Source of the DNA: Bacteroidota bacterium
GTDB taxonomy: Bacteria; Bacteroidota; Ignavibacteria; Ignavibacteriales; Ignavibacteriaceae
DNA length: 64,000 nucleotides
Assembly: GCA_022564295.1 (NCBI GenBank)
Contig: JADFLR010000010.1
Span: 79,464-143,463 of the forward strand
Direction: 5' to 3'
Of the stretch, positions 35,890 through 44,903 are shown in pieces (positions within the stretch are counted from its first letter, which is position 1; each line of letters opens with the position of its first letter). The translations under genes and the position numbers were made by a program. The notes beneath the pieces are model-generated. The model saw only the letters and a list, made by a program, of their open reading frames with translations. It was not told the origin of the DNA and searched no databases.

Positions 35890-36330
35890 TTACAGTAACC
35901 CGAATTGTGATATGTGATGAGTAAAATGCTTTTTATGAAAGATGTTCCATTCTTCTTCATCCAATTCACCGAAAGTTACGTTAACCAGATTTGCACCGGG
36001 ATTATTTTCAAAAAATAATAAATAATCATCAATCTCTTTTTTTAATTTCTCCACTGCATTTATAAGTGATGAATATTCCAACGGGCGAAGGTCTTTACCT
36101 ATAACAGGGTTTACAAAGAGTTTGGGCATTGGTCTGCTGCTCATTAAAAACCTTTTTAACGTAGGAATATTTTCAGGTAGATTAAAACAATCCAGTTTTA
36201 ATTTACCGTTACTCATTTGCACAGCAAGAATCAGATGCTCTACCATATGTCGCGGTGTCATTTTGCCCCAGAGAGGTTTTTGTTGTGGATCAAGTTTGTT
36301 CAATAACATTAAATAATTATCTGTCAACAT
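35890..36330 (-). CDS. DinB-superfamily DUF1569 protein
   Basis: Small cytoplasmic protein of 146 residues. The DinB-like four-helix bundle is seen in WGKMTPRHMVEHLILAVQM, where the MTPR.M.EHL text is typical of DUF1569, and the C-terminal NIFHKKHFTHHISQFGL, which carries histidines expected to bind a metal in this superfamily. The family is a thiol-transferase-like fold with unknown substrate. No linked gene. Confidence 0.7.
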   Translation of the reverse strand: MLTDNYLMLLNKLDPQQKPLWGKMTPRHMVEHLILAVQMSNGKLKLDCFNLPENIPTLKRFLMSSRPMPKLFVNPVIGKDLRPLEYSSLINAVEKLKKEIDDYLLFFENNPGANLVNVTFGELDEEEWNIFHKKHFTHHISQFGLL

Positions 36331-36587
36331 GTTTATTAGATTAATTCCTCATATTTTTTTTGAGACCTTTACCGATAACATTTTCCCAGTATTTTTGTTT
36401 GTAATATATAAATTGTTTTCTTAAAGCATTAACGTTGTAAAATTGTGATTTCATCATAATCATTTTTGTTATTGACTTAAATGAGATTATTAACAAAATT
36501 AAGATTGAAAAAACAGGATTTGTAAAAATCAAGTGTTAGCATTTCCTGTTAAGTAAAAGTTAGGCATTAAAAAAGGGAGGTGGGAAA

Positions 36588-36989
36588 ATGAAATTGTTAA
36601 AATATTTATTAGTAATATTTGTTGTATTGTTACATTACTCTTGCACAACCGAACCAGAAAATGATTATATCAATTTCAAGATTAAAGTTGATAAATTAAC
36701 TCGTCCAGACACTATCTCTGTAAATGATTCATTAACAATAATATTTGATGGCTTTGTGGGCTCTGACGGATGTCATAGATTCACACACTTTGAAGTAAAT
36801 GAAAAAGTAAATGAACTAGAGATAACAGTTTGGGGATCCAGGCCAAATTTTGATACAGTTTGTCCAACAGTTATGGTTAATTTAGATGGAAAAGAATACA
36901 AGATATTGTTGAAACAAACAGGCATTTTCAGAATTGTGATTCATCAACCGAATAATAGTTTGTTAATAGATTCAGTTTTTGTACAATAA
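36588..36989 (+). CDS. Small lipoprotein of unknown function
   Basis: Exported protein of 133 residues. A signal sequence ends in a lipobox (LHYSCT), giving Cys19 or so as the lipidated residue. The mature part has a single beta-sandwich-like domain with three cysteines (two disulfide-capable, SDGCHRF and DTVCPT). A strong GGGAGGTGG lies just before the ATG, the best ribosome site in the region. I recognise no family. It is isolated by 225 bp from the next gene. Confidence 0.65.
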   Translation: MKLLKYLLVIFVVLLHYSCTTEPENDYINFKIKVDKLTRPDTISVNDSLTIIFDGFVGSDGCHRFTHFEVNEKVNELEITVWGSRPNFDTVCPTVMVNLDGKEYKILLKQTGIFRIVIHQPNNSLLIDSVFVQ

Positions 36990-37214
36990 GTTTTTATAAC
37001 TTCCTGCCACGCAACTCTCCGAAGAAGTCTTTTGCCGTAGGCATTGAGACTGTGTAAAAAGTAATAATGACAGGTTAGCTAATGAGGTTTTTAGAGTGAA
37101 CTCATTAATTGAATTGTTAACTATCTGTGATTTTGAAATAGTCTATATTTCACTCACTAATTTTTAGATTAAATTAATTATTAAAGAATTATTCAAAAGT
37201 ATTATTAAAAGTAA

Positions 37215-37991
37215 ATGTTGCTAAAACAAAAATTAGAATATCATTATAAAGCATTCGATAAAACAAAAATTGAACCCGATCCGCTGCAGTTCCCTCATAA
37301 ATATACAGATAAAAAAGATATTGAAACGATAGCTTTTATTGCATCGGTATTTGCATACGGAAATGTTAAGCAGATTATTAATACTTTAAACAAAGTTGTC
37401 AATCTGATGAACAACAAACCTTACGAGTTTATTATAAATCATAATATCAAAGCCTGTTCAAATTCATTAAAAGGATTAAAGCACAGATTTTATACTGAAA
37501 AGGATATTGCCGGATTATTTCACGTTATGAATCTTGTTTACAACGAATTTGCATCTCTTAAAAATTTATTCTTATCCGGTTTTAATGTAAATGATGCAAA
37601 CATAAAAGGCGGCATATCAACATTTTCAAATTATTTCAATCATCTTTACAGGAATAGATTTGGTAAAGAGAGCAGGGGAGTAAAGTTTATGTTCCCAATA
37701 CCGGAAAAAGGAAGTGCATGTAAAAGAATGAATTTGTTTTTAAGATGGATGATACGGAAAGATGAGCTTGACTTTGGATTGTGGAATGAAATACCGGCAA
37801 GTAAACTAATAATTCCGGTTGATACACATGTTGCGTCAATCTGCGCAGAGCTAAAACTAACAACAAGAAAAAACGTAAGCTGGAAGATGGCAGAAGAGAT
37901 AACGGAAAACTTAAAAAAGTTTGATCCCGATGATCCTGTAAAATATGATTTTGCAATTTGTCATATCGGAATGAGGAAATTGAAGTTTTAA
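37215..37991 (+). CDS. TIGR02757-family protein
   Basis: Cytoplasmic protein of 258 residues matching the TIGR02757/DUF2400 family: KTKIEPDPLQFPHKYTDKKD, ETIAFIASVFAYGNVKQIIN, GLKHRFYTEKDIAGLF, MFLRWMIRKDELDFGLWNEI (about 170-195) and PVDTHVASICAEL. The DTHV and the C-terminal FDPDDPVKYDFAICHIGM resemble the helix-hairpin-helix DNA glycosylase fold, which may mean nucleic acid binding. The family is common in Bacteroidota, but no activity is established. It is flanked by noncoding sequence. Confidence 0.85.
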   Translation: MLLKQKLEYHYKAFDKTKIEPDPLQFPHKYTDKKDIETIAFIASVFAYGNVKQIINTLNKVVNLMNNKPYEFIINHNIKACSNSLKGLKHRFYTEKDIAGLFHVMNLVYNEFASLKNLFLSGFNVNDANIKGGISTFSNYFNHLYRNRFGKESRGVKFMFPIPEKGSACKRMNLFLRWMIRKDELDFGLWNEIPASKLIIPVDTHVASICAELKLTTRKNVSWKMAEEITENLKKFDPDDPVKYDFAICHIGMRKLKF

Positions 37992-38153
37992 CTTGTGTAA
38001 AGGTTAAAAAAAGAGTAGCTATTTTTGGTATTTGTTGATGCGTCGCAAAAAGAAATATTAAAAGAATATTATTTACATCATTCAAGATTAGATTAATAAG
38101 TTTTGTTTTGTCTCAGCAACGGCTTTAAAGTCTCAATAATTATTAGAATTGAT

Positions 38154-38723
38154 TTATTTCATTCCTAATTTTTGTTTAGTCTTTAATAGTTTCAACGCCT
38201 CCTTGGCTCTTTTCTCTTTGGTTTCCACTTTTTTGGCGCTGGCAATCCATCCAATGAATTGTTTTTGATGAGAAGGAGATAATTCATTAAAAAATTCCCT
38301 TGCTTTTTTATTAACAGATAATAACCGTGTGAGCTCTGAAGGCATTATAAAGTCTTTTATTGCTTCAGCAGTTTTATACCATTTACCGTTCTTTTTAGCA
38401 GCTTTAACTTTTTCCATGCCATGTTTCGTCATTTTCCCCTGATTTATCATTTTTGCAACTCGTTTTTTATTATGCTCTGACCAGATGCTTTTAAGATTTC
38501 GCGGGGTAAATTTTTGGCAATATCTCTCATCGTCTATAGTTTTAACTATGCTGTCAATCCAGCCAAAACATAACGCTTCTTCTACAGCATCATCGTATGG
38601 AATTCGTGGTTTACCAGTGTGTTTTTTATAATAGATAAGCCAGACTTCCCTAACAATACTATGGTTTCCCTTCAGCCATTTACGCCATTCTTTTCTGTTT
38701 GAAATGTAGAGTTTTAAAGACAT
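38154..38723 (-). CDS. YdeI/OmpD-associated family protein
   Basis: Cytoplasmic protein of 189 residues. The N-terminal YdeI part reads WLKGNHSIVREVWLIYYKKH, then IPYDDAVEEALCFGWIDSIV, and FTPRNLKSIWSEHNKKRVAK; the second half contains PSELTRLL and FNELSPSHQKQFIGWI, the usual bacteriocin-protection/YdeI C-terminal domain. The family links to resistance to some antimicrobial peptides in E. coli, but that role is not established here. It starts 15 bp after the MurU-like gene and is the last gene of the minus-strand cluster beginning at 41455. Confidence 0.82.
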   Translation of the reverse strand: MSLKLYISNRKEWRKWLKGNHSIVREVWLIYYKKHTGKPRIPYDDAVEEALCFGWIDSIVKTIDDERYCQKFTPRNLKSIWSEHNKKRVAKMINQGKMTKHGMEKVKAAKKNGKWYKTAEAIKDFIMPSELTRLLSVNKKAREFFNELSPSHQKQFIGWIASAKKVETKEKRAKEALKLLKTKQKLGMK

Positions 38724-38737
38724 AAAACAGTAGTTTT

Positions 38738-39466
38738 TTAAGGTTTGTTTATTAGATGAAAATTTTCTTCAGCAATCTTTAAGCTTTCAGTTTTTCCAAC
38801 ATCCAGCCAAAAGGAGTCGTTATCAATGTGAGCAATGATTTTATTATCTTTCATAATATCTAAATATAAATCAATCATCGAAAACACATCATCATCCGGC
38901 ATTAACGAAAATATTTTCGGATTGATAATATGAATTCCGCTGAAGGCAAATTCGTCTAACAAATCAATGTTGCAGGAACTAATTAGCTCTCCTGTTTTTG
39001 TGTTCTTCCAACCGCACAAAATATTTTCTGAATTGAACAATAAATATCTACCCGATTCTCTTTTCCTAACTGTAAGTGTTGCAAGGGAGTTAGATTTTAT
39101 ATTAGCTTGATACAAAGTTTTAAGATTTAAATTTGAAATAATATCAACATTATAAAGAAGGAATGGTTTGCCATCACTGAAGAACCGGGAAGCTTTCTTT
39201 AATCCTCCGCCTGTATCAAGCAATTTATCACGTTCATCAGAAATTGTAATATCTGCATCAAAATTATTTTGCCCGATGAAATTAATTACCTGCTCAGCAA
39301 AATGATGAACATTAATTATTATTTTATCGAACCCGTTTCTAACGAGGTTGTTAATTGCAATTTCAATTAATGTTTTATCTCGTATTTTTACCAATGCTTT
39401 GGGCAGGTTATCAGTAAGCGGCTGCAAACGAGTTCCCAATCCCGCTGCAAGAATCATTGCTCTCAT
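38738..39466 (-). CDS. Sugar-1-phosphate nucleotidyltransferase (MurU-like)
   Basis: Nucleotidyltransferase of 242 residues. The N-terminal MILAAGLGTRLQPLTDNLPKALVKI is the NTP-binding signature of the family; LLYNVDIISN and SFWLDVGKTESL are the other conserved points. Its gene overlaps the AmgK-like kinase by four bases (ATGA), the gene order of the AmgK-MurU peptidoglycan recycling pathway, in which MurNAc is phosphorylated at C1 and then uridylylated to UDP-MurNAc. Specificity for MurNAc-1-phosphate is inferred from this context. ADP-heptose or glucose-1-phosphate uridylyltransferase-like activities are alternatives. Confidence 0.8.
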   Translation of the reverse strand: MRAMILAAGLGTRLQPLTDNLPKALVKIRDKTLIEIAINNLVRNGFDKIIINVHHFAEQVINFIGQNNFDADITISDERDKLLDTGGGLKKASRFFSDGKPFLLYNVDIISNLNLKTLYQANIKSNSLATLTVRKRESGRYLLFNSENILCGWKNTKTGELISSCNIDLLDEFAFSGIHIINPKIFSLMPDDDVFSMIDLYLDIMKDNKIIAHIDNDSFWLDVGKTESLKIAEENFHLINKP

Positions 39467-40899
39467 TTGAGCATGTCCTTTTTTTCTAATTCAGTGTGTT
39501 GTAAAATTACATTAGCATCAAAAAATTTATCTAAATATTCAGCTAATCTTTCAGCACAAAATACGGAACGATGCTGACCACCTGTACATCCGAAATTTAT
39601 CATCAGATGTGAGAATCCTCTTTGTGTATAATTATTAATTGCACGTTCAATTATTGAAGTTATATCGGTTAAAAATTCATTCACATCACTTTGTTTGTTT
39701 AGAAACTCAATTACTGCTTCATCTTTGCCGGTTAACATTTTAAACTCATCGTATCTGCCGGGGTTATGTAAACTTCTGCAATCGAAAACAAAACCACCGC
39801 CGTTTCCTGATAGATCAACAGGAATGCTAGATTTATAAGAAAAACTATTTATCGAAACTGTAAGCTTTTCTGAGTCTTCAATTGATTCAAATTTTCTTAA
39901 TGAGGTGTTTTTTAAGATATGATTCAATGCAGAGTTTAACTCATTCAATCCGTGTGGTAAGAGATTATTTGAAAGCAGATATTCAATATTATTAACTGCA
40001 TAGGGAATGCTTTTAAGAAAATGTGCTTTCTTTTCATGAATTCCTCTGAAGCCGTAGGCGCCAATTGCCTGTAATATTCTAATAAGAACATAACCGTTAT
40101 AAAAATTTTTAAAATCATCGCTGTCAACTTTTATTTTTTGATTAAGAGTTAAAAGATAATGCTCTAACAGCTCATCCCTAATTTGCTGAGGAATATCAGC
40201 TTTAGCATCATAAAGTAAAGATGCAACATCATATTGCAGCGCACCTTTTCTGCCTCCCTGGTAATCAATAAAATAAAGCTCATCATTTTTAAGCATAATA
40301 TTTCGCGACTGAAAATCTCTGTACATAAAAAAATCAATATTTGTTGATAGAAGAAAATCAATCAAAGTTGTGAAATCATCTTCAATTTTTTGTTCATCAA
40401 AAGGAGTTTGTGTCAGTTTTAGAAAGTAATACTTAAAGTAATGCAGATCCCATAGCATAGATTGTTTATCGAAACTGCTGCGCGGGTAGCAAACGGAAAG
40501 ATCTAACTCTTCAAATGCATCTATTTGAAACCTGATCAATTCTGTAAGCGCAGTTTTATAATGTTCTTTAATTTTATTCGGAAACTCTTTGCCTGTTCTG
40601 TTTTTTGTTATGAATGAAAAAATAGTTTCATTACCGAGGTCTTCAATCAGGTAAACATTTTTTTCAATATCATATTCGTATAAATGAGGTACTTTCAGAT
40701 TGTGTTTTAGAAAATGTTGGGTAAATGTGATAAAGGCATGATTCTCACTACTATCAGGATTGAAAACACCTATTGCCTGATGATTAGCACTTATCATCCT
40801 AAAGTATTGTCGGTATGAACCGGATTGTGGAAGGGGAGTGGTTGACACAAGATTTTCTCCCGACCATTGTTCAAATAAATATTTTAGTTGTTCGGTCAT
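39463..40899 (-). CDS. AmgK-like sugar kinase fused to a RapZ C-terminal domain
   Basis: Two-domain protein of 478 residues. About 1-330 is an aminoglycoside phosphotransferase-fold kinase (COG3178, AmgK-like): GSYRQYFRM, YLIEDLGNETIF, the catalytic FFMYRDFQSRNIML and YFIDYQGGRKGALQYD. About 350-478 is the RapZ C-terminal domain (FVFDCRSLHNPG, LTGKD, NFGCTGGQHRSVFCAERLAEYL), here without the RapZ N-terminal P-loop. In E. coli RapZ this half binds GlcN6P and the small RNAs GlmY/GlmZ. The fusion occurs in Bacteroidota. The start is put at ATG 40899 (MTEQLKYLF); an ATG nine codons earlier would overlap the upstream gene. The gene pairs with MurU by ATGA overlap. Confidence 0.86.
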   Translation of the reverse strand: MTEQLKYLFEQWSGENLVSTTPLPQSGSYRQYFRMISANHQAIGVFNPDSSENHAFITFTQHFLKHNLKVPHLYEYDIEKNVYLIEDLGNETIFSFITKNRTGKEFPNKIKEHYKTALTELIRFQIDAFEELDLSVCYPRSSFDKQSMLWDLHYFKYYFLKLTQTPFDEQKIEDDFTTLIDFLLSTNIDFFMYRDFQSRNIMLKNDELYFIDYQGGRKGALQYDVASLLYDAKADIPQQIRDELLEHYLLTLNQKIKVDSDDFKNFYNGYVLIRILQAIGAYGFRGIHEKKAHFLKSIPYAVNNIEYLLSNNLLPHGLNELNSALNHILKNTSLRKFESIEDSEKLTVSINSFSYKSSIPVDLSGNGGGFVFDCRSLHNPGRYDEFKMLTGKDEAVIEFLNKQSDVNEFLTDITSIIERAINNYTQRGFSHLMINFGCTGGQHRSVFCAERLAEYLDKFFDANVILQHTELEKKDMLK

Positions 40900-40915
40900 T
40901 TTACTATATAAATAA

Positions 40916-41455
40916 TTATTGTTCAAGCAAGTCTTCTTTTAAAATTGAGTACATCAATTGATCTTTAAAACGATTATCCTTATAAACAGCATTGCGTAAT
41001 CTTCCTTCAAGTTTGAACCCCGATTTTTCCAAAACGCGCATCGATGCTCCATTACCCTCAAATGCTCCCGCAAAAATTCTGTTTAAATCGAATTGATTAA
41101 ATGCATATTTGGTTAATGCAACAAGAGCAATTGAAGCAATTCCCTTTCCCCAAAATGGTTCAGCTATCCAATAACCTATTTCGGCAGAAAACCTGTAAAC
41201 GTCTGACTGAAGCATTAATCCTATTCCGCCGATCAATTCATTGCTATTTGCAATTACAAAATTAAGTTCAGGAATTTGAATTATTGCCGCAGTAATCCAC
41301 GCCTGTGCTTCTCTTTCGGTATAAGGATAGGGAAAAGAATCTCTTAAGTTTTTTGAAATATTATTATTATTCGCATACTTAATTAGAGCGTTTTTGTCGT
41401 TCATTTTATAACTTCTTATTTGATATATGCCTAATTGAATATTCATCTTTAACAA
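40916..41455 (-). CDS. RimJ/RimL-type GNAT acetyltransferase
   Basis: Acetyltransferase of 179 residues. Family motifs: AEIGYWIAEPFWGKGIASIALVALT contains the acetyl-CoA loop (WGKGIAS); FDLNRIFAGAFEGNGASMRVLEKSGFKLEGRLR is the N-S-M-VLEKxGF motif of the RimJ/RimL class that acetylates N-terminal or sugar amines. It ends 16 bp before the AmgK-like start, on the same strand, and heads the cluster of four genes. Substrate is not known; acetylation of an amino sugar would suit the neighbours but is not shown. Confidence 0.85.
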   Translation of the reverse strand: MLKMNIQLGIYQIRSYKMNDKNALIKYANNNNISKNLRDSFPYPYTEREAQAWITAAIIQIPELNFVIANSNELIGGIGLMLQSDVYRFSAEIGYWIAEPFWGKGIASIALVALTKYAFNQFDLNRIFAGAFEGNGASMRVLEKSGFKLEGRLRNAVYKDNRFKDQLMYSILKEDLLEQ

Positions 41456-41675
41456 AAATTTCTTAAAATCGTCCTTAAAGTTAAATGTTGATTTTCGAAT
41501 AAAATAAAACTTAGTCGCTAAAATTGTAATCTAAAGAATAAAAACAAATCAAATAAAAGAATTTATTTTAATTTCATCATTATAATTTTGGTGAAGTAAT
41601 TTAATGTGAAAGAATTTGCATGGCAGGGTTGAATACTTTAGAGGGTAGTTACATAAATGATTGTAGTAGTTATCC

Positions 41676-42638
41676 TCACCAATCTCCCAATGGTCCGCCA
41701 AAAGCTCCCTGGTCATTGCGAGTTCCGTTAACATCGTTGTATTCGGGTGTAGGATTCCCTTCATTTATGCAGGGAGAAGCTGATAAAAGATGAAGATCAT
41801 CATTTGAAATAAACAGGGGATTCATAGAACCAAAGGCAAGATAATTGTATTGTTCGTTTATATTTGATGAATCACCGGTAAGGATTGAAATTCTGTTATC
41901 ACCGGTAAACGAGATATTGTTGAAGAAAATATTGTTTTGAATTTCCGTAGTTAAAGGATCCTGCAAAACAACTCCGCCGCCATAATTAAAACAAGTATTT
42001 TTGTAAATGGTATTGTTGATTATTACAACATTGGAATTCTGTAAAAACATAGCCCCGCCGTAAACCTCGGCATCATTATCTCTGAAAATATTATTTTTAA
42101 TAACTGCACCGGAACTTAAGATGAATAATCCTCCGCCGTAAATACAGCTATTTACATTAAACACGCAATTCTCCACCACAACATTTGAATTGTTTATCGC
42201 AATTGCACCACTCGTTAGCGGATCATCATTTTGTTGAAATACTTCCCGTACTATGCAGAACTTAAATTTTGATGTATCCGTTTGATTTGTAATACTTATA
42301 CCCAGCCAGCCGGAAAGAAAAGAAGTGAAAATAATCGGTTTTAGCGTTGTGCCCTCAGCTATTATAACTCCAGTCGAATTCAATTTGGTATCTTTTTCAA
42401 AAAACAATGTAACTCCGGCATCAATCTTTAATGTGTCTTGTGCCGAAACAGAAATATCGTTAACTACCAGAAACGGAGCATCGTTAAATGCAAGTGTACC
42501 GGAAATGTTACCTTGAATTTCCGTATAAACTCCTCCAAGAGTCGGATCAATAATGTTGTTGGCCGAATCAATATTTTCTCTGCAAGAATAAATAAACATT
42601 AAAAAAATTATCGATATTAGAGTTATTCTTATTTTCAT
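41676..42638 (-). CDS. Parallel beta-helix lipoprotein
   Basis: Secreted lipoprotein of 320 residues. The lipobox is in MFIYSCR. The mature part is a right-handed parallel beta-helix: repeats such as NSNVVVENCVFNVNSC, SGAVIKNNIFRDNDAEVYGG and NSNVVIINNTIYKNTCFNYGG give the usual 22-residue turns, with the GGG/GGA turn repeats. The C-terminus (ACINEGNPTPEYNDVNGTRNDQGAFGG) matches the common ending of such proteins. Such proteins may bind or cut polysaccharide, but I see no lyase motif. Confidence 0.8.
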   Translation of the reverse strand: MKIRITLISIIFLMFIYSCRENIDSANNIIDPTLGGVYTEIQGNISGTLAFNDAPFLVVNDISVSAQDTLKIDAGVTLFFEKDTKLNSTGVIIAEGTTLKPIIFTSFLSGWLGISITNQTDTSKFKFCIVREVFQQNDDPLTSGAIAINNSNVVVENCVFNVNSCIYGGGLFILSSGAVIKNNIFRDNDAEVYGGAMFLQNSNVVIINNTIYKNTCFNYGGGVVLQDPLTTEIQNNIFFNNISFTGDNRISILTGDSSNINEQYNYLAFGSMNPLFISNDDLHLLSASPCINEGNPTPEYNDVNGTRNDQGAFGGPLGDW

Positions 42639-43046
42639 ACAGATAAAATATAAAATGAAAATTAATTATGCAGTGCAAAAATGATTCGTAACTTTTTTTA
42701 GTTTATTTTTGGCAATAATATTTATTTGCTATCAAGAAATACAGACAAATGAAATCAAAAACTTTATCGCTGTTTTTAATTATTTGTTTTTCCGTTGAGA
42801 GTTGATATGATGGATTGGAGAATTTACTCCAATAAAGCATTGATGCAATGCTTTCTGCATTAAAAAGAAAGGATATTCTGAAGTTTATGAACTCTTTTGG
42901 TACAAAGTATCAGGTGCCAAACATATTGAAAGTGATTGGGTTGAAAAACTTGTCGTTCTCCTATTTTTATGTTTGGTAATAAAAACTTATATCAATATAT
43001 TCAGTTAAATTAATTTGAATAAAAAACAAAATGAGTTGAATGCAAC
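42639..43046 (+). other. Intergenic region with possible decayed secreted-protein gene
   Basis: In this 408-bp gap an ATG at 42749 opens a signal-peptide-like 18-codon reading (MKSKTLSLFLIICFSVES) that stops at 42803-42805. A second frame, 42850-43008, reads EVYELFWYKVSGAKHIESDW before its own stop. Together they could be a broken small secreted protein, but neither piece matches a family and chance is likely. Apart from this, nothing is seen. The MBL gene ATG follows at 43047. Confidence 0.25.
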
Positions 43047-43958
43047 ATGAAATCCAACAGACGATCATTTATCAAGTCATCATCGTTATTAATTGGGGGG
43101 TTACTCTATCCGCGTAGAAATATTTTTGGTGCGATAAACTTTTTTAGCCCTGAAGGAATTAAAGAAATTAGACCTAACATCGGAATATTTACCGAGAAAG
43201 GCGGAACTATCGGTTGGTATGTTTCTGATGATGCGGTTGTGGTGGTTGATTCTCAATTCCCGGATTCCGCAAAACATTTTGTTGAAGAATTAAAAAAGAA
43301 AACAAAACGTAAAATAGATATTTTGTTCAACACGCATCACCATGGCGATCATACTTCCGGAAACTATTATATGAAGGATTTCGTGGAAAAGATAGTTGCA
43401 CAGGAAAATTGTGTTAAACTCCAAAAGAAGTTTTACGGAAAAGGGGAGAGAAAAGAAAAACAGGTTTATGCCAATACAACGTTTAAGGATGAATGGGAAT
43501 TGGATTTGGGAAAGGAAAAAATTAAAGCGTCATATTTTGGGAACGCTCACACATCTGGTGATGCAGTTCTCCATTTTCAAAATGCAAATGTTGTTCACAT
43601 TGGTGATCTTGTTTTCAATCACACTTATCCGTATATGGATCGACCTGCGGGTTGTACTGCTTCCGGTTCAATAAAGGTTTTGGAAAAAGCCGCTTCAGTT
43701 TTTGATAAAGATACAAAATTTATTTGCGGGCATGCTGACACAGATGAAAATGTAACATTTTCAATTGATGTTTTAAGTGTGATGAGAGATTATTTTTCTG
43801 CCTTGCTTGAATTTGTTGGTAAAGAAATGAAAGCAGGAAAAACGTTATCTGAAATACAAAAAGCTGCAGGTGTACCTGGTTTCGAAAAATTAACTGAAAG
43901 ATGGGAGGGGGCAAAGGAGATGAATCTAAAAGCAGCATACGAGGAATTGAGCACTTAG
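43047..43958 (+). CDS. Exported MBL-fold metallo-hydrolase with a Tat-like signal
   Basis: Metallo-hydrolase of 303 residues. The N-terminus carries twin arginines before a hydrophobic run (NRRSFIKSSSLLIGGLL), a Tat-type signal. The metal site is intact: NTHHHGDHTSGN (HxHxDH), then AHTSGDAVLHF and FICGHAD, giving the remaining His and Asp ligands. It belongs to the quinoprotein-relay/beta-lactamase-like group (QRSM family), with a C-terminal helical part of KTLSEIQKAAGVPGFEKL type. Not a known antibiotic resistance enzyme. The Tat signal suggests that the metal is loaded in the cytoplasm. Substrate unknown. Confidence 0.85.
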   Translation: MKSNRRSFIKSSSLLIGGLLYPRRNIFGAINFFSPEGIKEIRPNIGIFTEKGGTIGWYVSDDAVVVVDSQFPDSAKHFVEELKKKTKRKIDILFNTHHHGDHTSGNYYMKDFVEKIVAQENCVKLQKKFYGKGERKEKQVYANTTFKDEWELDLGKEKIKASYFGNAHTSGDAVLHFQNANVVHIGDLVFNHTYPYMDRPAGCTASGSIKVLEKAASVFDKDTKFICGHADTDENVTFSIDVLSVMRDYFSALLEFVGKEMKAGKTLSEIQKAAGVPGFEKLTERWEGAKEMNLKAAYEELST

Positions 43959-44050
43959 AAATAAGTTGTGATTTTTAGTGCATCCCGTCTACCGTGCGGG
44001 CTGGTTCATAGCAGAAATAAGGCCCTTAATTAGCACTAATTTCAACATAA

Positions 44051-44740
44051 TCATTTTATTATCTTCTGGAAGTGCTGATAATCTTTCAAGCTTTTCCAGT
44101 CGCCGCCCCAGGTCCATCCCTTTTCTTTAAATACTTTAACTATCTTAGAATCAGGTTCAATTGTTCCCATATTTTTCAATTTGTATTCTGAACCGGCTGG
44201 AATACTTGTTCCGTTTTTTACATAAGGATTTTGTTTGGGATTAATATCAATTGCCAAACCATTGGCATGCATCGATAAAATTCTGGAGCCGGAAATGAAT
44301 CTGTAATTGAATGATGAGGTATTATTATCATTCATCGATTTTTCATCGGACCAATTATACTCTACAATAGGTACAACTTTTTCAACAGGAAATTTTATCT
44401 TTTCAATCACTTTAAATATATCTACAATATCATTCGCAATTTCTTTATTAACAATAATTTGTCCCTGGTGTAATTTTCCGTCAAATCCATAATACTTTAC
44501 ACTTACCAAATCAAGTTTATTCTTTACTGAAGAAGGGATGCTGCTTCCTCTTAAAGCTTCATCAAATGTATAATCAGCATCAATCATAATTTTTTGAACA
44601 GCCACTGATTGCTCTTTATCAGACGAATATATTGTAAGCTGTTGATTTTGCTGTGCGTTGATAAATGTTGTCAAAAAAAGGAAAATAGTTAAAGATGAAT
44701 TTTTAAACAATCTCTGATAAAACATTATTGGAAGTTTCAT
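44051..44740 (-). CDS. M15-family peptidoglycan peptidase (secreted)
   Basis: Exported peptidase of 229 residues. The signal peptide (about 1-29) is followed by an N-terminal alpha/beta part and a zinc site of the M15C type: SMHANGLAIDINPKQNPYV contains the HxxxxxxD ligand pair (H and D), and GWTWGGDWKSLKDYQHFQK carries the third His near the end. The family includes VanY/CwlK-like D-alanyl-D-alanine and L-alanyl-D-glutamate peptidases. Length and motif order fit, but which bond is cut is not decidable. It lies convergent with the MBL gene and divergent from the FKBP gene. Confidence 0.83.
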   Translation of the reverse strand: MKLPIMFYQRLFKNSSLTIFLFLTTFINAQQNQQLTIYSSDKEQSVAVQKIMIDADYTFDEALRGSSIPSSVKNKLDLVSVKYYGFDGKLHQGQIIVNKEIANDIVDIFKVIEKIKFPVEKVVPIVEYNWSDEKSMNDNNTSSFNYRFISGSRILSMHANGLAIDINPKQNPYVKNGTSIPAGSEYKLKNMGTIEPDSKIVKVFKEKGWTWGGDWKSLKDYQHFQKIIK

Positions 44741-44903
44741 TTACTGTGTACATACTGAATAAGTGATTGAAAATTATTTATATACTAAACATATAAAATG
44801 TAATAAGCTTTATATTAAAAAAATAGTGTAAAAATGATGGGTACAGATATGAATAATTGAATTTATTGGATATATTTGCGCCTTAAATTTTATAAAGGAA
44901 AAT

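Noticed and set aside
43980..44040. Hairpin with CCCG and CGGG arms between convergent genes
   Set aside because: Only four bases pair and no T-run follows, so it is not a supportable terminator.
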